From Streptomyces sp. QL37 (GTDB lineage: Bacteria > Actinomycetota > Actinomycetes > Streptomycetales > Streptomycetaceae): a DNA stretch of 64,000 nucleotides. The translations under genes were made by a program, and so were the position numbers. Positions within the stretch are counted from its first letter, which is position 1, and the number at the start of each line of letters is the position of its first letter. The notes beneath the pieces were generated by a model. It saw only the letters and a program-made list of their open reading frames with translations, was not told the origin of the DNA and did no database searches. The stretch lies in assembly GCF_002941025.1 (NCBI RefSeq), contig NZ_PTJS01000001.1:1426001-1490000 (forward strand), written 5' to 3'. Positions 8,670 through 17,922 of this stretch are shown here, one piece after another.

Positions 8670-9794
8670 GTGGCGAAAGCGGCCGATTTGGCGGGTGCGG
8701 CACACCTGATGCTCGTGGACGGGATCTCCTACCTGGATCCCGCGCCTGGCGTGTTCGAGGCCATGCTGGAGGGGTGGACCAAGCAGCAGCGGGCCCGCTT
8801 CCTGAAGTGGGAGGGGACCATCAAGCCGCGGCTGTCGCTGGTCCGCCGGTTCGCCGAGTACTCCAACCAGTACCCGTGGCAGTGGCAGCCGGCGGAGTTC
8901 GAGGCGTTCATCGGCCACCTGCGCACGAAGACGCCGACGTTCACGGTGTCGAGCGGCCGCAACTACCAGAACCACCTGCGGCTGTTCTGCGAGTTCATCA
9001 CCGATCCGCGCTACGGCTGGATGTCCGTCTGCCAGGAGCGTTTCGGCGAGGTGCCGGTCCAGATCCTGCACGAGTGGAACACTGTCAAGCACGTCAGCGA
9101 GTACGAGGGCGACCCGCGCCGCCGGCCGCTGACCTACGACGAGATCCAGGATCTGTTCGACGCCGCCGACGGACGGGTCGAGGAGATCCGAAAGCGCGGC
9201 CGTAAAGGTGCGTTGACCGCGATGCGCGACTCCGCCCTGCTCAAGACCTACTACGCCTACGGCATGCGGCGCCGGGAGAACGTCGGCCTCGACCTCGCCG
9301 ACCTGCGGCGCAATCCGAAGGCCCCGCAGTACAAGCGCCACGGGGCGGTGTTCGTACGCTGGGGCAAGTCCTCCAAGGGCAGCCCGCCCAAGCGCCGCAC
9401 CATCTTCACCGTCCCCGAGATGGACTGGATCGTCGATGACCTCGACCACTACCTGACCGAGGTCCGGCCCCGCTTCAACGTGGGAAAGCACCCCGCGATC
9501 TGGGTCACCGAACGCTCCGGGCGCCTATCCCGCCGGTCGGCGAACGAAGCCTTCGAGGCCGCCAAGCAGGCCGCCGACCTGCCCGAAGAGCTCGAGTTGC
9601 ATTGCCTGAGGCATTCCTATATCACACATTTGACCGAATTTGATTACCCGGAAAGGTTCGTCCAGGACCAGGCCGGTCACGGCTACGCCAGTACGACGGC
9701 CCTTTATACGGGCGTCTCGGACGAGTACCGCAACCGGCTGGTGCACAAGAAGTTGGGCCAGCGTTACCCGGGCATCTGGGAGGATCCGAAGTGA
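8670..9794 (+). CDS. Tyrosine recombinase of the inserted island
   Basis: The protein has 374 residues; GTG start with GAGG 5 bases upstream. N-terminal SAM-like domain about residues 30-120. The catalytic domain has YGMRRRENVGLDL (Arg, about 206), HCLRHSYITHL (about 311-321) and QAGHGYASTTALYTGV (His and Tyr, about 333-348), so all key residues appear present. It overlaps the next gene by 4 bp (GTGA). Being at the left end of the inserted island beside the GCGAGA junction, it is the best candidate for the integrase that placed the island. Confidence 0.9.
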   Translation: MAKAADLAGAAHLMLVDGISYLDPAPGVFEAMLEGWTKQQRARFLKWEGTIKPRLSLVRRFAEYSNQYPWQWQPAEFEAFIGHLRTKTPTFTVSSGRNYQNHLRLFCEFITDPRYGWMSVCQERFGEVPVQILHEWNTVKHVSEYEGDPRRRPLTYDEIQDLFDAADGRVEEIRKRGRKGALTAMRDSALLKTYYAYGMRRRENVGLDLADLRRNPKAPQYKRHGAVFVRWGKSSKGSPPKRRTIFTVPEMDWIVDDLDHYLTEVRPRFNVGKHPAIWVTERSGRLSRRSANEAFEAAKQAADLPEELELHCLRHSYITHLTEFDYPERFVQDQAGHGYASTTALYTGVSDEYRNRLVHKKLGQRYPGIWEDPK

Positions 9795-10117
9795 TCAAGA
9801 AGATGGGCTACCGCTGGAACCTGCGCAAGCTCATGGCCGACCGGGAGATGTTCCAGACCACCGACCTGGTGCCGCTGCTGGCTGAACGGGGCGTCGACCT
9901 CTCGCGCGAACAGGTCTTCCGTCTGGTCACGCAGCCGCCGCAGCGGATGTCGATGGACACCCTCGCGGCTCTGTGCGACATCCTCGACTGCCAGCCCAAC
10001 GACCTCATCGAGATCCAGGTCGTCAACGAAGAGGTACGCAAAACCGCTGGTGGCGAGACGTCCGGCCCGCTGCCAGCCGTGCGTCGGACCTCGATCCGCC
10101 GACCGGAGGGCCTGTGA
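9791..10117 (+). CDS. Small XRE-like helix-turn-helix protein of the island module
   Basis: The protein has 108 residues. The sequence WNLRKLMADREMF, DLVPLLAERGVDLSREQVFRLV and DTLAALCDILDCQPNDLI follows the pattern of the Cro/CI-type HTH, with the recognition helix around residues 33-48. The C-terminal 30 residues are Pro/Arg-rich. It is coupled to both neighbours through GTGA overlaps (9791-9794 and 10114-10117), so the three genes form one unit. It may act as a recombination directionality factor or as an autoregulator; the sequence does not decide. Confidence 0.8.
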   Translation: MIKKMGYRWNLRKLMADREMFQTTDLVPLLAERGVDLSREQVFRLVTQPPQRMSMDTLAALCDILDCQPNDLIEIQVVNEEVRKTAGGETSGPLPAVRRTSIRRPEGL

Positions 10118-12492
10118 CCGCGCCCTCCCCGAACGCTCCGTCGATCGTCGCCCGACTCGCCGCGCAGGCCGCCCGTATGAAGGCCGCGAGGGCCGCAGCC
10201 GTCGGCCAGCTCACCTCAGCCCTGCCGTCGCTCGACGCCCAGGAGGCCGAGGCCGCGTTGGTGACCGCGGTCCCAATCCCCGTACGCGGGGCGGCGAGGT
10301 TCCTGGAGGAACTGGCCGGACACCTCGCTGCCCACCCTGACGCGTTGACGTCCGGCAGTTCGCTCTGCCCGCCGGTTCTGCTGCGGCTCGCCGAAGTCCT
10401 GCACGACGCCGGGCACCCCGTGGTCCGTCCCGGTTGCGCACACTGCGGAAAGCTACGAAGCGACCTGCGCCAACTCCGTCCCGAAGGACGGCTCTGCGGC
10501 ACCTGCGACGCCCGGAGCCGGCAGGCGACATGCGCCCGCTGCGGCCGCGAGAACGTACGCATCGCGGCCCGCCGCCCCGAGGGCCGCATCTGCTACACCT
10601 GCTACCACTCGGACCCGGAGATCTTTGAGGAGTGCGCCGAGTGCGGCCAGTCCCGAGCGCCGGCCGTCCGTCGCAAGGACGGACGAGCCCTCTGCAGGAG
10701 CTGCTGGAAACGCCCGATGCACACCTGCGTGAACTGCGGAAAGACCGCGGCCGCCGCCCTCGTTGACGACGACGGGGCACTCTGCCACCTCTGCTACAAC
10801 CGCCACCGCCGACCGCGGCGTCTCTGCGGACGGTGCGGCCAGCTCAAGCGCATCGCCCGCAACGCACGCGACGGTCAGCCGGACCTCTGCGACTGCTGCT
10901 ACCGCGGTCCCGAAGTGGCCTGTTCAGGCTGCGGGCGGACTCGCCCCTGCAACCGGAACCAGCAGGGCCAGCCGGTCTGCGGCAACTGCTACCGGCGCAC
11001 TCGTTCAGGAGAGCCATGCGCTCGGTGCGGTCGGACCAAGCCAGTCAACACCCGGTGGCCCATCGGGCCGGTCTGCATGAGCTGCTACACCGCCGTGCTC
11101 CGGTCACCGGCCGAGTGCTCCCGCTGCGGCACGGTCGAGCCGCTGATCGCGCGGGACGACGACGGCGACGGAGTCTGCGGACCCTGCGTCGGCTTCGCCG
11201 CCGACTACACCTGCCGCCAGTGCGGCCGAGCCGGCAAGCCCCACGGCCACGGCCGATGCGCGCACTGCGTCCTCGCCGAGCGGATCAACGCCCTGCTGAC
11301 CGGACCCGACGGCACGGTTGCTCAGCAGATGAAACCGCTCGCCGCCGCGCTGGCGGACGCTCCCTCACCGTTCCCCGCTATTCAGTGGCTCAAGGAGAGC
11401 CCGAACACCAAGCTCCTCGCCCAACTGGCGGCCGAAGGACACGAGCTCACCCACGAACTGCTGGACGAGCTCCCACCCAGCCGGAACCAGCGCTACATCC
11501 GCCAACTCCTCGTCCACACCGGCATCTTGGACGAGCGCAACGAGGATATCGAACGCATCCCCGGCTGGCTGGAACACGAACTCGCCGACAAGCCGGCCGC
11601 GCACGCCAACCTCGCCCGCCCGTTCCTGCACTGGTTCCTGCTCCGGCGAGCACGCCAGCGGGCCGCCACCCGCCGCCATCCCGCCTCAGCAGACCGCGAC
11701 CTGCGGCGCCGCGTCAGCGTCGCCCTGGACTTCCTGGCCTGGATAGACCAACGCGGCTTGCCTCTCGCCGACCTCGCCCAGGAACATGTCGACGACTGGA
11801 TCGCCGGAGCCACCAGCCAACGCCGTTACCTGATCCGACACTTCCTGAAGTGGACCATGAGCCGTCGGCTCACCCGCGAACTGACCGTCCCGTCCATCCC
11901 GAGGCAGGAGCCCCAGAACCTGCTCGACGAGGACGATCGATGGCCACTCCTCCAGCGCTGCCTGACCGACGACACCCTGCAGACGGACGTCCGGGCCGCT
12001 GGCGCGATCACCCTGTTGTTCGGCCCGTCCACCGAACGACTCTGTCACCTGACGCCCGAGCACCTCAAGTTCGGCGACAAGCACACCCACCTCGTCCTGG
12101 GCCGCCACCCCGTCCTGCTGCCTCCACGACTCGCCGAGCTCCTTCGGCGCCTCGCCGAACAGCCCGAACTGAGGCCCCAGCTCTCACGAGTCCACCCGGG
12201 CTCTCGGTGGCTTTTCCCGGGCATGGTCCCGGGCAAGCCGATCTCGACGCACGGCATGACCCAGAAACTCAACCGGCACGGCATCCCGGTTCGCACCGCC
12301 CGCAACGCGGCGCTGGCTGCCCTCGCTGCTGACCTCCCCAGCCCGATCCTCGCCGACGTGACCGGGATGCACCGCCAGACCGCGCTCCGCTGGGTCGCCT
12401 ACGCCCGACGCGACTGGGCCGAGTACCTCGCCGCCCGAGCCGAGGAAGAGGCCAACAAGCGGGAGAAGAAGGGGAATAGTGTCAGTCAGTAG
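10114..12492 (+). CDS. Multi-zinc-ribbon recombinase-like protein
   Basis: The protein has 792 residues. I chose GTG at 10114 because it overlaps the previous stop (GTGA), although the frame extends upstream. Residues about 105-425 hold nine consecutive CxxC-x(~15)-CxxC units (CAHC/CGTC, CARC/CYTC, CAEC/CRSC, CVNC/CHLC, CGRC/CDCC, CSGC/CGNC, CARC/CMSC, CSRC/CGPC, CRQC/CAHC), a zinc-ribbon array. The C-terminal third resembles a tyrosine recombinase (core-binding helices, then LLFGPSTERLCHL). The expected HxxR is RxxR and the final His-x-Tyr block is altered (MHRQTALRW), so it is probably catalytically weak or inactive. A likely role is DNA binding or target choice for the recombinase at 8670. 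Confidence 0.8.
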   Translation: MTAPSPNAPSIVARLAAQAARMKAARAAAVGQLTSALPSLDAQEAEAALVTAVPIPVRGAARFLEELAGHLAAHPDALTSGSSLCPPVLLRLAEVLHDAGHPVVRPGCAHCGKLRSDLRQLRPEGRLCGTCDARSRQATCARCGRENVRIAARRPEGRICYTCYHSDPEIFEECAECGQSRAPAVRRKDGRALCRSCWKRPMHTCVNCGKTAAAALVDDDGALCHLCYNRHRRPRRLCGRCGQLKRIARNARDGQPDLCDCCYRGPEVACSGCGRTRPCNRNQQGQPVCGNCYRRTRSGEPCARCGRTKPVNTRWPIGPVCMSCYTAVLRSPAECSRCGTVEPLIARDDDGDGVCGPCVGFAADYTCRQCGRAGKPHGHGRCAHCVLAERINALLTGPDGTVAQQMKPLAAALADAPSPFPAIQWLKESPNTKLLAQLAAEGHELTHELLDELPPSRNQRYIRQLLVHTGILDERNEDIERIPGWLEHELADKPAAHANLARPFLHWFLLRRARQRAATRRHPASADRDLRRRVSVALDFLAWIDQRGLPLADLAQEHVDDWIAGATSQRRYLIRHFLKWTMSRRLTRELTVPSIPRQEPQNLLDEDDRWPLLQRCLTDDTLQTDVRAAGAITLLFGPSTERLCHLTPEHLKFGDKHTHLVLGRHPVLLPPRLAELLRRLAEQPELRPQLSRVHPGSRWLFPGMVPGKPISTHGMTQKLNRHGIPVRTARNAALAALAADLPSPILADVTGMHRQTALRWVAYARRDWAEYLAARAEEEANKREKKGNSVSQ

Positions 12493-12629
12493 TGACTCGC
12501 TGCGGAGCCTCACACCGACAGCCTCGAGGGGGACCTCTTCGAGAGGCTCGGTTCCAACAACGGTATAAATATGGTAAGCACGAAGGTAACCGGCGAAATT
12601 CTCCGCGGCGGCATGGCGGTGTGCGATTC

Positions 12630-14114
12630 TCACGATGTTCTCCTGGGGCGCTCGGCAACGATGGTCCCGTCCTTGGGCCCCAGGTGCGGGGCCGTAGGCA
12701 TGTTGAACTCCCTGCGCAGGGCAGCCCGGGCGGCGAGGTGCCCACACATACCGTGCACGCTGGGGCCGGGGGGCGTCGACGCTGAACACAGGTACACACC
12801 GGGCAGAGGTGTGCGGTACGGATTCCAGGCGGGCACCGGTCGGAACACGGACTGTGTGAGCGTGACGGCTCCCGCACCGATGTCGCCACCGGGATAGTTC
12901 GGGTTGTACGTCTGGTACTCGGCCGCCGGCACACCACGCGCCGCGATGACCGTGTCGGCGAAGCCGGGCGCGTACCGCTCGATGCGGCGGGTGATCAGCG
13001 GCACCGGATCCCGGATATCGCCGTTCGGTACGTGTGCGTAGGCCCACACCGGGCGGCGGCCGCCCACGGCGCGGCCGGGATCGGTCACGGCAGGGTCGAC
13101 CACGAGCACGAACGGCTCCTCGCCGGCCTCGCCCCGGGCCGCCGCGTTCTCTGCTGCGAGCATCGCGGCGCGGATGCCTCCCAGGTGCACGGTCCCGGCC
13201 CGCCCCACCTCCGGGCAGGCCCACGGGATGGGCTCGCTGACCAGCAAGTCGGCCTTCGCCGCGCCCGGGCCATAGTGGAAGCGGTCCAACGCCCGACGGT
13301 AGCGCGGCGGCAACCGGTCGCCGGCCAACGCGAGCAAGCCGCGCGGCGTGGTGTCCAGCATGATCACCGGGGCGTCGAGCTCCGCGAGATCGGTGACCCG
13401 GTGGCCGGTGTGCACCATGCCGCCGTGCGCCCGCAGGTCATCGGCCAGGGCCTTGGCAATGCGGACACTGCCGCCCTGGGGCAGCGGCCAGCCGGCCGCG
13501 TGTGCTAGGTGCCCAAGCAGCAGCGCGATGGCGCCGGCGGGCAGGCTGGGCAGCCGCCCCATCGCGTGCGCCGCGACGCCGGTGAGCAGTGCCCGGGCAG
13601 CCTCAGTGCGCAGCCCGTTGACCCCCAGGTAGTGCCCCAGCAGGCGCGGTCCAAGCAGCAGCGGGACGGCGAAGTCGTGCGGCAGGGACCGCTGGCCGGA
13701 CAGCAGGAAGTCGGTGACACCCGCACTGTGCCGCACCAGCGGCGCCATCAGCTGCCGCCAGCGGTAACCGTCCGGGCCGAGCCGGTCGCAGGTCCTGTCG
13801 AGGTCGTGGTAGGCGAACGCGGCGGCGTCACCGTCCAGCGGGTGCGCGTAGGTGATCGGCGGCTGCAGCAGCGCAACGCCGCGCGCCGCGAGGTCAAACT
13901 CCCGGAAGAAGGCCGACGCGGCCGCCATGGGGTGCACGGCCGCGCAGACGTCGTGCCAGATCTCCGAGTCGAACAGCGCCTCACCGCGCAGGCCGCCGCC
14001 GACGGTGGCCGCCTGTTCGTGCACGTGCACGCTCAGCCCGGCACGCGCCATTGTGACGGCGGCGGCCAGACCGTTCGGGCCACTGCCGACGACGGCGACA
14101 TCGGCGCGCGTCAC
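12630..14114 (-). CDS. FAD-dependent oxidoreductase of linaridin cluster (LinE-like)
   Basis: The protein has 494 residues. It starts at GTG 14114, overlapping the stop of the ABC exporter gene (GTGA). The N-terminus has the dinucleotide-binding motif VAVVGSGPNGLAAAV (Gly 10, 12, 15), and the C-terminus has the second FAD contact GVYLCSASTPPGPSVHGMCG, the layout of phytoene-desaturase-like enzymes. Such an oxidoreductase is a member of legonaridin-type linaridin clusters. Its reaction is not certain from sequence, but peptide oxidation or dehydrogenation is likely. It is the last gene of the seven-gene minus-strand unit. Confidence 0.8.
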   Translation of the reverse strand: MTRADVAVVGSGPNGLAAAVTMARAGLSVHVHEQAATVGGGLRGEALFDSEIWHDVCAAVHPMAAASAFFREFDLAARGVALLQPPITYAHPLDGDAAAFAYHDLDRTCDRLGPDGYRWRQLMAPLVRHSAGVTDFLLSGQRSLPHDFAVPLLLGPRLLGHYLGVNGLRTEAARALLTGVAAHAMGRLPSLPAGAIALLLGHLAHAAGWPLPQGGSVRIAKALADDLRAHGGMVHTGHRVTDLAELDAPVIMLDTTPRGLLALAGDRLPPRYRRALDRFHYGPGAAKADLLVSEPIPWACPEVGRAGTVHLGGIRAAMLAAENAAARGEAGEEPFVLVVDPAVTDPGRAVGGRRPVWAYAHVPNGDIRDPVPLITRRIERYAPGFADTVIAARGVPAAEYQTYNPNYPGGDIGAGAVTLTQSVFRPVPAWNPYRTPLPGVYLCSASTPPGPSVHGMCGHLAARAALRREFNMPTAPHLGPKDGTIVAERPRRTS

Positions 14115-15844
14115 GCCGGTGCTCCCTCGGCGGCGAACTGCCGACTCGCGAGCCGCCGGTACACCTCGTCGGATTCGATGAGCTCCCGGTGAGTGCCGGT
14201 GGCGCGCACGCGTCCCTCCTCCATGACGATGATACGGTCGGCTCGCACAATGGTGGACAGCCGGTGCGCGATGGCCAGCACGGCGCACTCGCGGGCGGCT
14301 TCCGTCATCGCGTCGCGCAGCGCGGCCTCGGTGTCGCTGTCCAGGTGCGCGGTGACCTCGTCCAGCAGGATCACCTCCGGCCGCTGGAGCAGCGTGCGGG
14401 CGATGGCGAGCCGCTGCCGCTGGCCGCCGGACAGGCCGGCGCCGCGCTCACCGAGCTCCGTGTCGAGCCCGTCGGGCAGCTCGGCGATGAGGGACTCCAG
14501 GCTGGCGAGCCGCAGCGCACGGGCGATGTCGGCGGTGCCGGCCCCGGGGTTCGCGTACGTCAGGTTCTCGCGGATCGTGCCGCGCAGCAGCGGCGCGTCC
14601 TGCTCGACGTAGCCGACCAGCGACCGCAGTTCGGCGAGCCCGAGGGTGGCGGTGTCATGGCCCGCGACCCGGATCGTGCCGGAGTCCGGCCGGTGGAAAC
14701 GCTCGATGAGCTGGAACGTCGTGGTCTTGCCCGTGCCGGAGGCGCCGACGATCGCGGTCAGCCCGCGGCGCGGCACGGTGAAGGAGACGTCCCGCAGTAC
14801 CGGTGTGTCGCCGTGGTAGGAGAAGCCGACGTGCTCGAACCGGATCGCGGGCGCTGGCGCCGCGGCGGGCTCGCGGGCACCCCGCCGTGCGGGTTCCACG
14901 TCCTCTTCCTCCTCCTGCGGGATCGCTCCCAGCTCCCCCACACGCTGGACCGCGGCGCGGCCCTGCTGGAACTGGCCGACCGAAAGGAAGAGCAGCACCA
15001 GCGGTGTCACCAGGTAGAACAGGTACATCACGAACGCCGCGAGATCGGCGGCCGGCAGCGACCCCGTGGCGACCCGGGCCATACCCCAGGAGACCACCAC
15101 GGCGAGCGAGAGCTGTGTACCGACGTTCATCGCCGGAGTGAGCAGCGAGCTGAATCCGACGACCCGGACCCCGCTGCGCCGCGCCCGGTCGGCCAGCCGC
15201 GCCAGTTCCTCGGTCTCCCGCTCCTCAGCGCGTGACGCTTTGACCGTGGTGAGGGCGCCGAGCACCCGCTGCAGACCCGAGCCGAACGCGCCGACGTCCT
15301 CCCGGTTCCGAAGGGCGGCGATGCGCACCTGGCGCGCCAGCAGCAGCGCGGCGCTGCTGGCCAGGCCGAGGCAACCGGCGGTGGCGAGCAGCAGTTTCCA
15401 GTCGATCCTGGCCATCAGCACGATGCCGCTGGCCACCATGAGGGCGGAGGTGGTCATCCGCGCCACCGCCTGGGCGATGACCAGGGAGGCGACCGAGGTG
15501 TCGGACACGGTGCGCGCGAAGACGTCGCCGTGTTCCAGACGCGAGAAGTGCGGGATCCGGCTGCGGAGCAGGCGGCCGCCGAGGACGCGCCGGACGTCGA
15601 AGACGATGTTCTCGCCGGCCCGGCCGATCGCGTAGGCGTGTCCGGCGCTTAGGGCCGTGTCGGCGAGGAAGAAAAGCACGACGAGGGTGATAGGCCAGAC
15701 GATCGGCTCGTCCAGGACCACGGCTTTGATCAGTCGGCCCAGCATCCAGGGTTGGGCGAGCTTGGCTGCCACACCGGCGATGCCCATGCCCATTCCGAGG
15801 ATTAGCAGGCCCCGCTGGGAACGGGCCGTCTGCCGGAGGTTCAT
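14111..15844 (-). CDS. ABC exporter (fused permease and ATPase), linaridin export
   Basis: The protein has 577 residues. The first ~300 residues have about six membrane helices. The ATPase domain shows Walker A GASGTGKTT (about residue 365), the Q-loop in YVEQD, the signature LSGGQRQR, Walker B VILLDE and the switch His in AIAHRLST. This is a half-transporter of the MsbA/LmrA type. No N-terminal C39 peptidase domain is present, so leader removal must be done elsewhere. The start overlaps the methyltransferase stop (ATGA). Placed inside the cluster, it most likely exports the mature peptide and gives self-protection. Confidence 0.88.
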   Translation of the reverse strand: MNLRQTARSQRGLLILGMGMGIAGVAAKLAQPWMLGRLIKAVVLDEPIVWPITLVVLFFLADTALSAGHAYAIGRAGENIVFDVRRVLGGRLLRSRIPHFSRLEHGDVFARTVSDTSVASLVIAQAVARMTTSALMVASGIVLMARIDWKLLLATAGCLGLASSAALLLARQVRIAALRNREDVGAFGSGLQRVLGALTTVKASRAEERETEELARLADRARRSGVRVVGFSSLLTPAMNVGTQLSLAVVVSWGMARVATGSLPAADLAAFVMYLFYLVTPLVLLFLSVGQFQQGRAAVQRVGELGAIPQEEEEDVEPARRGAREPAAAPAPAIRFEHVGFSYHGDTPVLRDVSFTVPRRGLTAIVGASGTGKTTTFQLIERFHRPDSGTIRVAGHDTATLGLAELRSLVGYVEQDAPLLRGTIRENLTYANPGAGTADIARALRLASLESLIAELPDGLDTELGERGAGLSGGQRQRLAIARTLLQRPEVILLDEVTAHLDSDTEAALRDAMTEAARECAVLAIAHRLSTIVRADRIIVMEEGRVRATGTHRELIESDEVYRRLASRQFAAEGAPA

Positions 15845-16596
15845 GCCGGCTTCGTGTAGGACGCGACGAACAGACCGGCCTCGGGAACGTAGGCGGTCCG
15901 CAGCCAGTTACTGTAGTGGCCCTCGGGGTTCAGCCCGGCGTCCCGGGCGTGGACGTCCACCTCGTCTGGCGTGAGCAGGCGCGTGACCTCGGTGCCGATG
16001 CGGTGCGTGCCGTCCGCCTCGAACAACAGGGTGGACACCTGCCAGACCCGGTTTTCCGCCATGAGGGTGGCGTGCATCTGGATGCCGGTGTCCGGCTCCG
16101 GGTGCGGTATGAACATCGTGGTGCGTGCCAGCCCCTGGTGCAGGGCGATGATGCCGGGGCGGTTGTGCGCCTCGACTAGCAGCCTGCCACCGGGGCGCAG
16201 GTGTTCGGCCGCGCGAGCGATGACCTCCCGCTGCCCCTCGGGGTCGAGGATCAGCGAGAGTGTGGAGCAGACGCAGTAGATGAGGCCGTAGGCTCGGTCG
16301 CCGCGGTAGGTGCGGATGTCGCCGAGTTCGCCGGTCACCCGGCCCTCGCTGGCCTTCTTCTCGAGAGCCGCCAGCATCTCCGGCGAGGAGTCCACGCCGG
16401 TGACCGGGCCGACGCGGTGCGACAGCGGCAGCGCGATCCGGCCGGTCCCGACGCCGAACTCCAGCGTGCCCCAGGCCGGGTCCGGGTGGAACGCGGCCAG
16501 GGCGTCGACGGCGGCCCGCGTGGCGGCGGCATGGGGAAAGACGCGGTCGTACCAGCCTTCGAACTGCCTGCCGTAGCCGATGTCCGCGATCGTCAT
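15841..16596 (-). CDS. SAM-dependent methyltransferase (LinM/CypM-like)
   Basis: The protein has 251 residues, class I methyltransferase fold. Motif I is LEFGVGTGRIALPL (about residues 45-58), followed by the acidic residue in VTGVDSSPEM that binds the ribose. In linaridin clusters the equivalent enzyme (CypM) puts two methyl groups on the N-terminal amine of the peptide after leader removal, and this is the likely role here, with Val40 of the precursor as acceptor if cleavage follows the PxxxTP motif. Its stop overlaps the exporter start by 4 bp. Confidence 0.82.
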   Translation of the reverse strand: MTIADIGYGRQFEGWYDRVFPHAAATRAAVDALAAFHPDPAWGTLEFGVGTGRIALPLSHRVGPVTGVDSSPEMLAALEKKASEGRVTGELGDIRTYRGDRAYGLIYCVCSTLSLILDPEGQREVIARAAEHLRPGGRLLVEAHNRPGIIALHQGLARTTMFIPHPEPDTGIQMHATLMAENRVWQVSTLLFEADGTHRIGTEVTRLLTPDEVDVHARDAGLNPEGHYSNWLRTAYVPEAGLFVASYTKPA

Positions 16597-16699
16597 GAGA
16601 TATCCGTCCCTGTCATGTGGAAGGCACCCTGCCTGGCGGTGATTCCTGGTTTCGGGTGGCCCGCGTACCGTGTCCTGCGTCCCGCCGCCTCCGCGCGGC

Positions 16700-17575
16700 T
16701 CAGGCGGCGAGCGTGGCGGTAGCCCGGGTGGCGGCGGTCAGTTCGCGCCGGCGCTGCGACAGCACGTAGTGGATCGCCGGGTGGGTGGCGCCAAACGCGA
16801 GTACGAACCTGTTGAGCCCCACGAACTGGCCGATACCGAGGTGGAACGCCGACATCGTGGCGAGGTAGGCGCGGGCGGCGGGCTTCGGCAGCACATAGAT
16901 GAGGGGGAAGCCGCACTCGATGGCGATCGTGCCCCACGAGAGCGCTTTGGAGATCGCCGGGTAACGGTTGATGACCTGGTGCGCGCCCGGGTGCCCGTAG
17001 TTCCTCGTCCGCATCACCCCGGCGACGGCGTCCCCCTTCAGCCAGATCGGGGAGACGGCCTTCACCACTCCGGAGGCGACGTAGGACAGCGAGGTCTCCA
17101 GGGCCAGCGTCCGCATCGCGAGGTCGTCGGCCTTCTCGAGGTCGCGGATCAGCCCGGTGGAGGCCATCGTGACGTTGATGACGTGCTGCAGTTGGTCGGC
17201 GCCGTCCCGGCCGAACGGGATGAAGGCGGACTGCGCGCTCTGGAGGGCGGCCAGTGTCGTGCCGCCCGCGATCCGCAGTGCTCGGTTCCGGGGCCGCAGG
17301 AAGGTGGCCGCCGACACGGCGGCCTGGGTGCCGTAGACCGCGTAGGGGAACGCCTTGGACGTCAGCGCGCGGTTCACCCGGGGGTAGTGCCTCGCGAGCC
17401 TCGGGTGGCATGCCTCCACCTGACTCCCCAACAGGTCGCCCTTGACGAACCGCTTGTGCTGGCTCAGTGCTTCCAGTGCCGCGACGAACGTCCCCGCGGC
17501 GGCGATGCGGCGTACCGTGGTGGGCGGGTGCAGCGAGGCGACGGATGACGCCGCCCGGTTCAGTCGGCGGAACAC
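16700..17575 (-). CDS. Hydrophobic membrane protein of linaridin cluster (LinL-like)
   Basis: The protein has 291 residues. GTG at 17575 is preceded by GAAGGAGAA; the frame is open further upstream, but that part crosses a hairpin and looks non-coding. Several hydrophobic segments (about residues 20-35, 70-105, 125-145, 195-250) suggest four or more membrane helices. No known catalytic motif stands out. In cypemycin-type clusters a hydrophobic protein (CypL) is needed with CypH for threonine dehydration; position and character fit that role, but I infer this from context. It may also resemble HTTM/SdpB-like proteins. Confidence 0.65.
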   Translation of the reverse strand: MFRRLNRAASSVASLHPPTTVRRIAAAGTFVAALEALSQHKRFVKGDLLGSQVEACHPRLARHYPRVNRALTSKAFPYAVYGTQAAVSAATFLRPRNRALRIAGGTTLAALQSAQSAFIPFGRDGADQLQHVINVTMASTGLIRDLEKADDLAMRTLALETSLSYVASGVVKAVSPIWLKGDAVAGVMRTRNYGHPGAHQVINRYPAISKALSWGTIAIECGFPLIYVLPKPAARAYLATMSAFHLGIGQFVGLNRFVLAFGATHPAIHYVLSQRRRELTAATRATATLAA

Positions 17576-17605
17576 GGGTTCTCCTTCTCGGTGGGAGTGG
17601 GTGCC

Positions 17606-17629
17606 GGGGACAGGACGGTGCCTGTCCCC
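17606..17629 (-). promoter_or_regulatory. Hairpin between precursor and modification genes (attenuator?)
   Basis: GGGGACAGG and CCTGTCCCC form a perfect 9-bp stem with a 6-base loop, in the 347-bp gap between the precursor gene (stop at 17923) and the membrane protein gene (start at 17575). Partial termination here would give more precursor mRNA than enzyme mRNA, an arrangement known from many RiPP operons. The rest of the gap (17630-17922) shows no gene. Confidence 0.5.
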
Positions 17630-17922
17630 GACGGTGACGGTGCCGGACCGGGCCGACGAGGCGGCGGGCTTAGCCACGCGCCGGGCACCCCGTCGCCTCC
17701 TGAGCGGCACCGGGTAGCGGGGACGGCGCGGGAGGCCGTGCTGCCCCCGCCCACTGGGACCCGGTCGTTCACGTCTCAGGACATGACCGCGGACCCCTGC
17801 CTGGCGTGGGCGTGCCCGGCGGCGCGTCGCCGGCGGCGGTGAAGCCGCACTCGGCGGAAGTCACTTGCCGCCGGCGGTCCCGGCTCGGACCCGGCCGGTG
17901 GTGGCTGGCCTGGCGACCGGCG

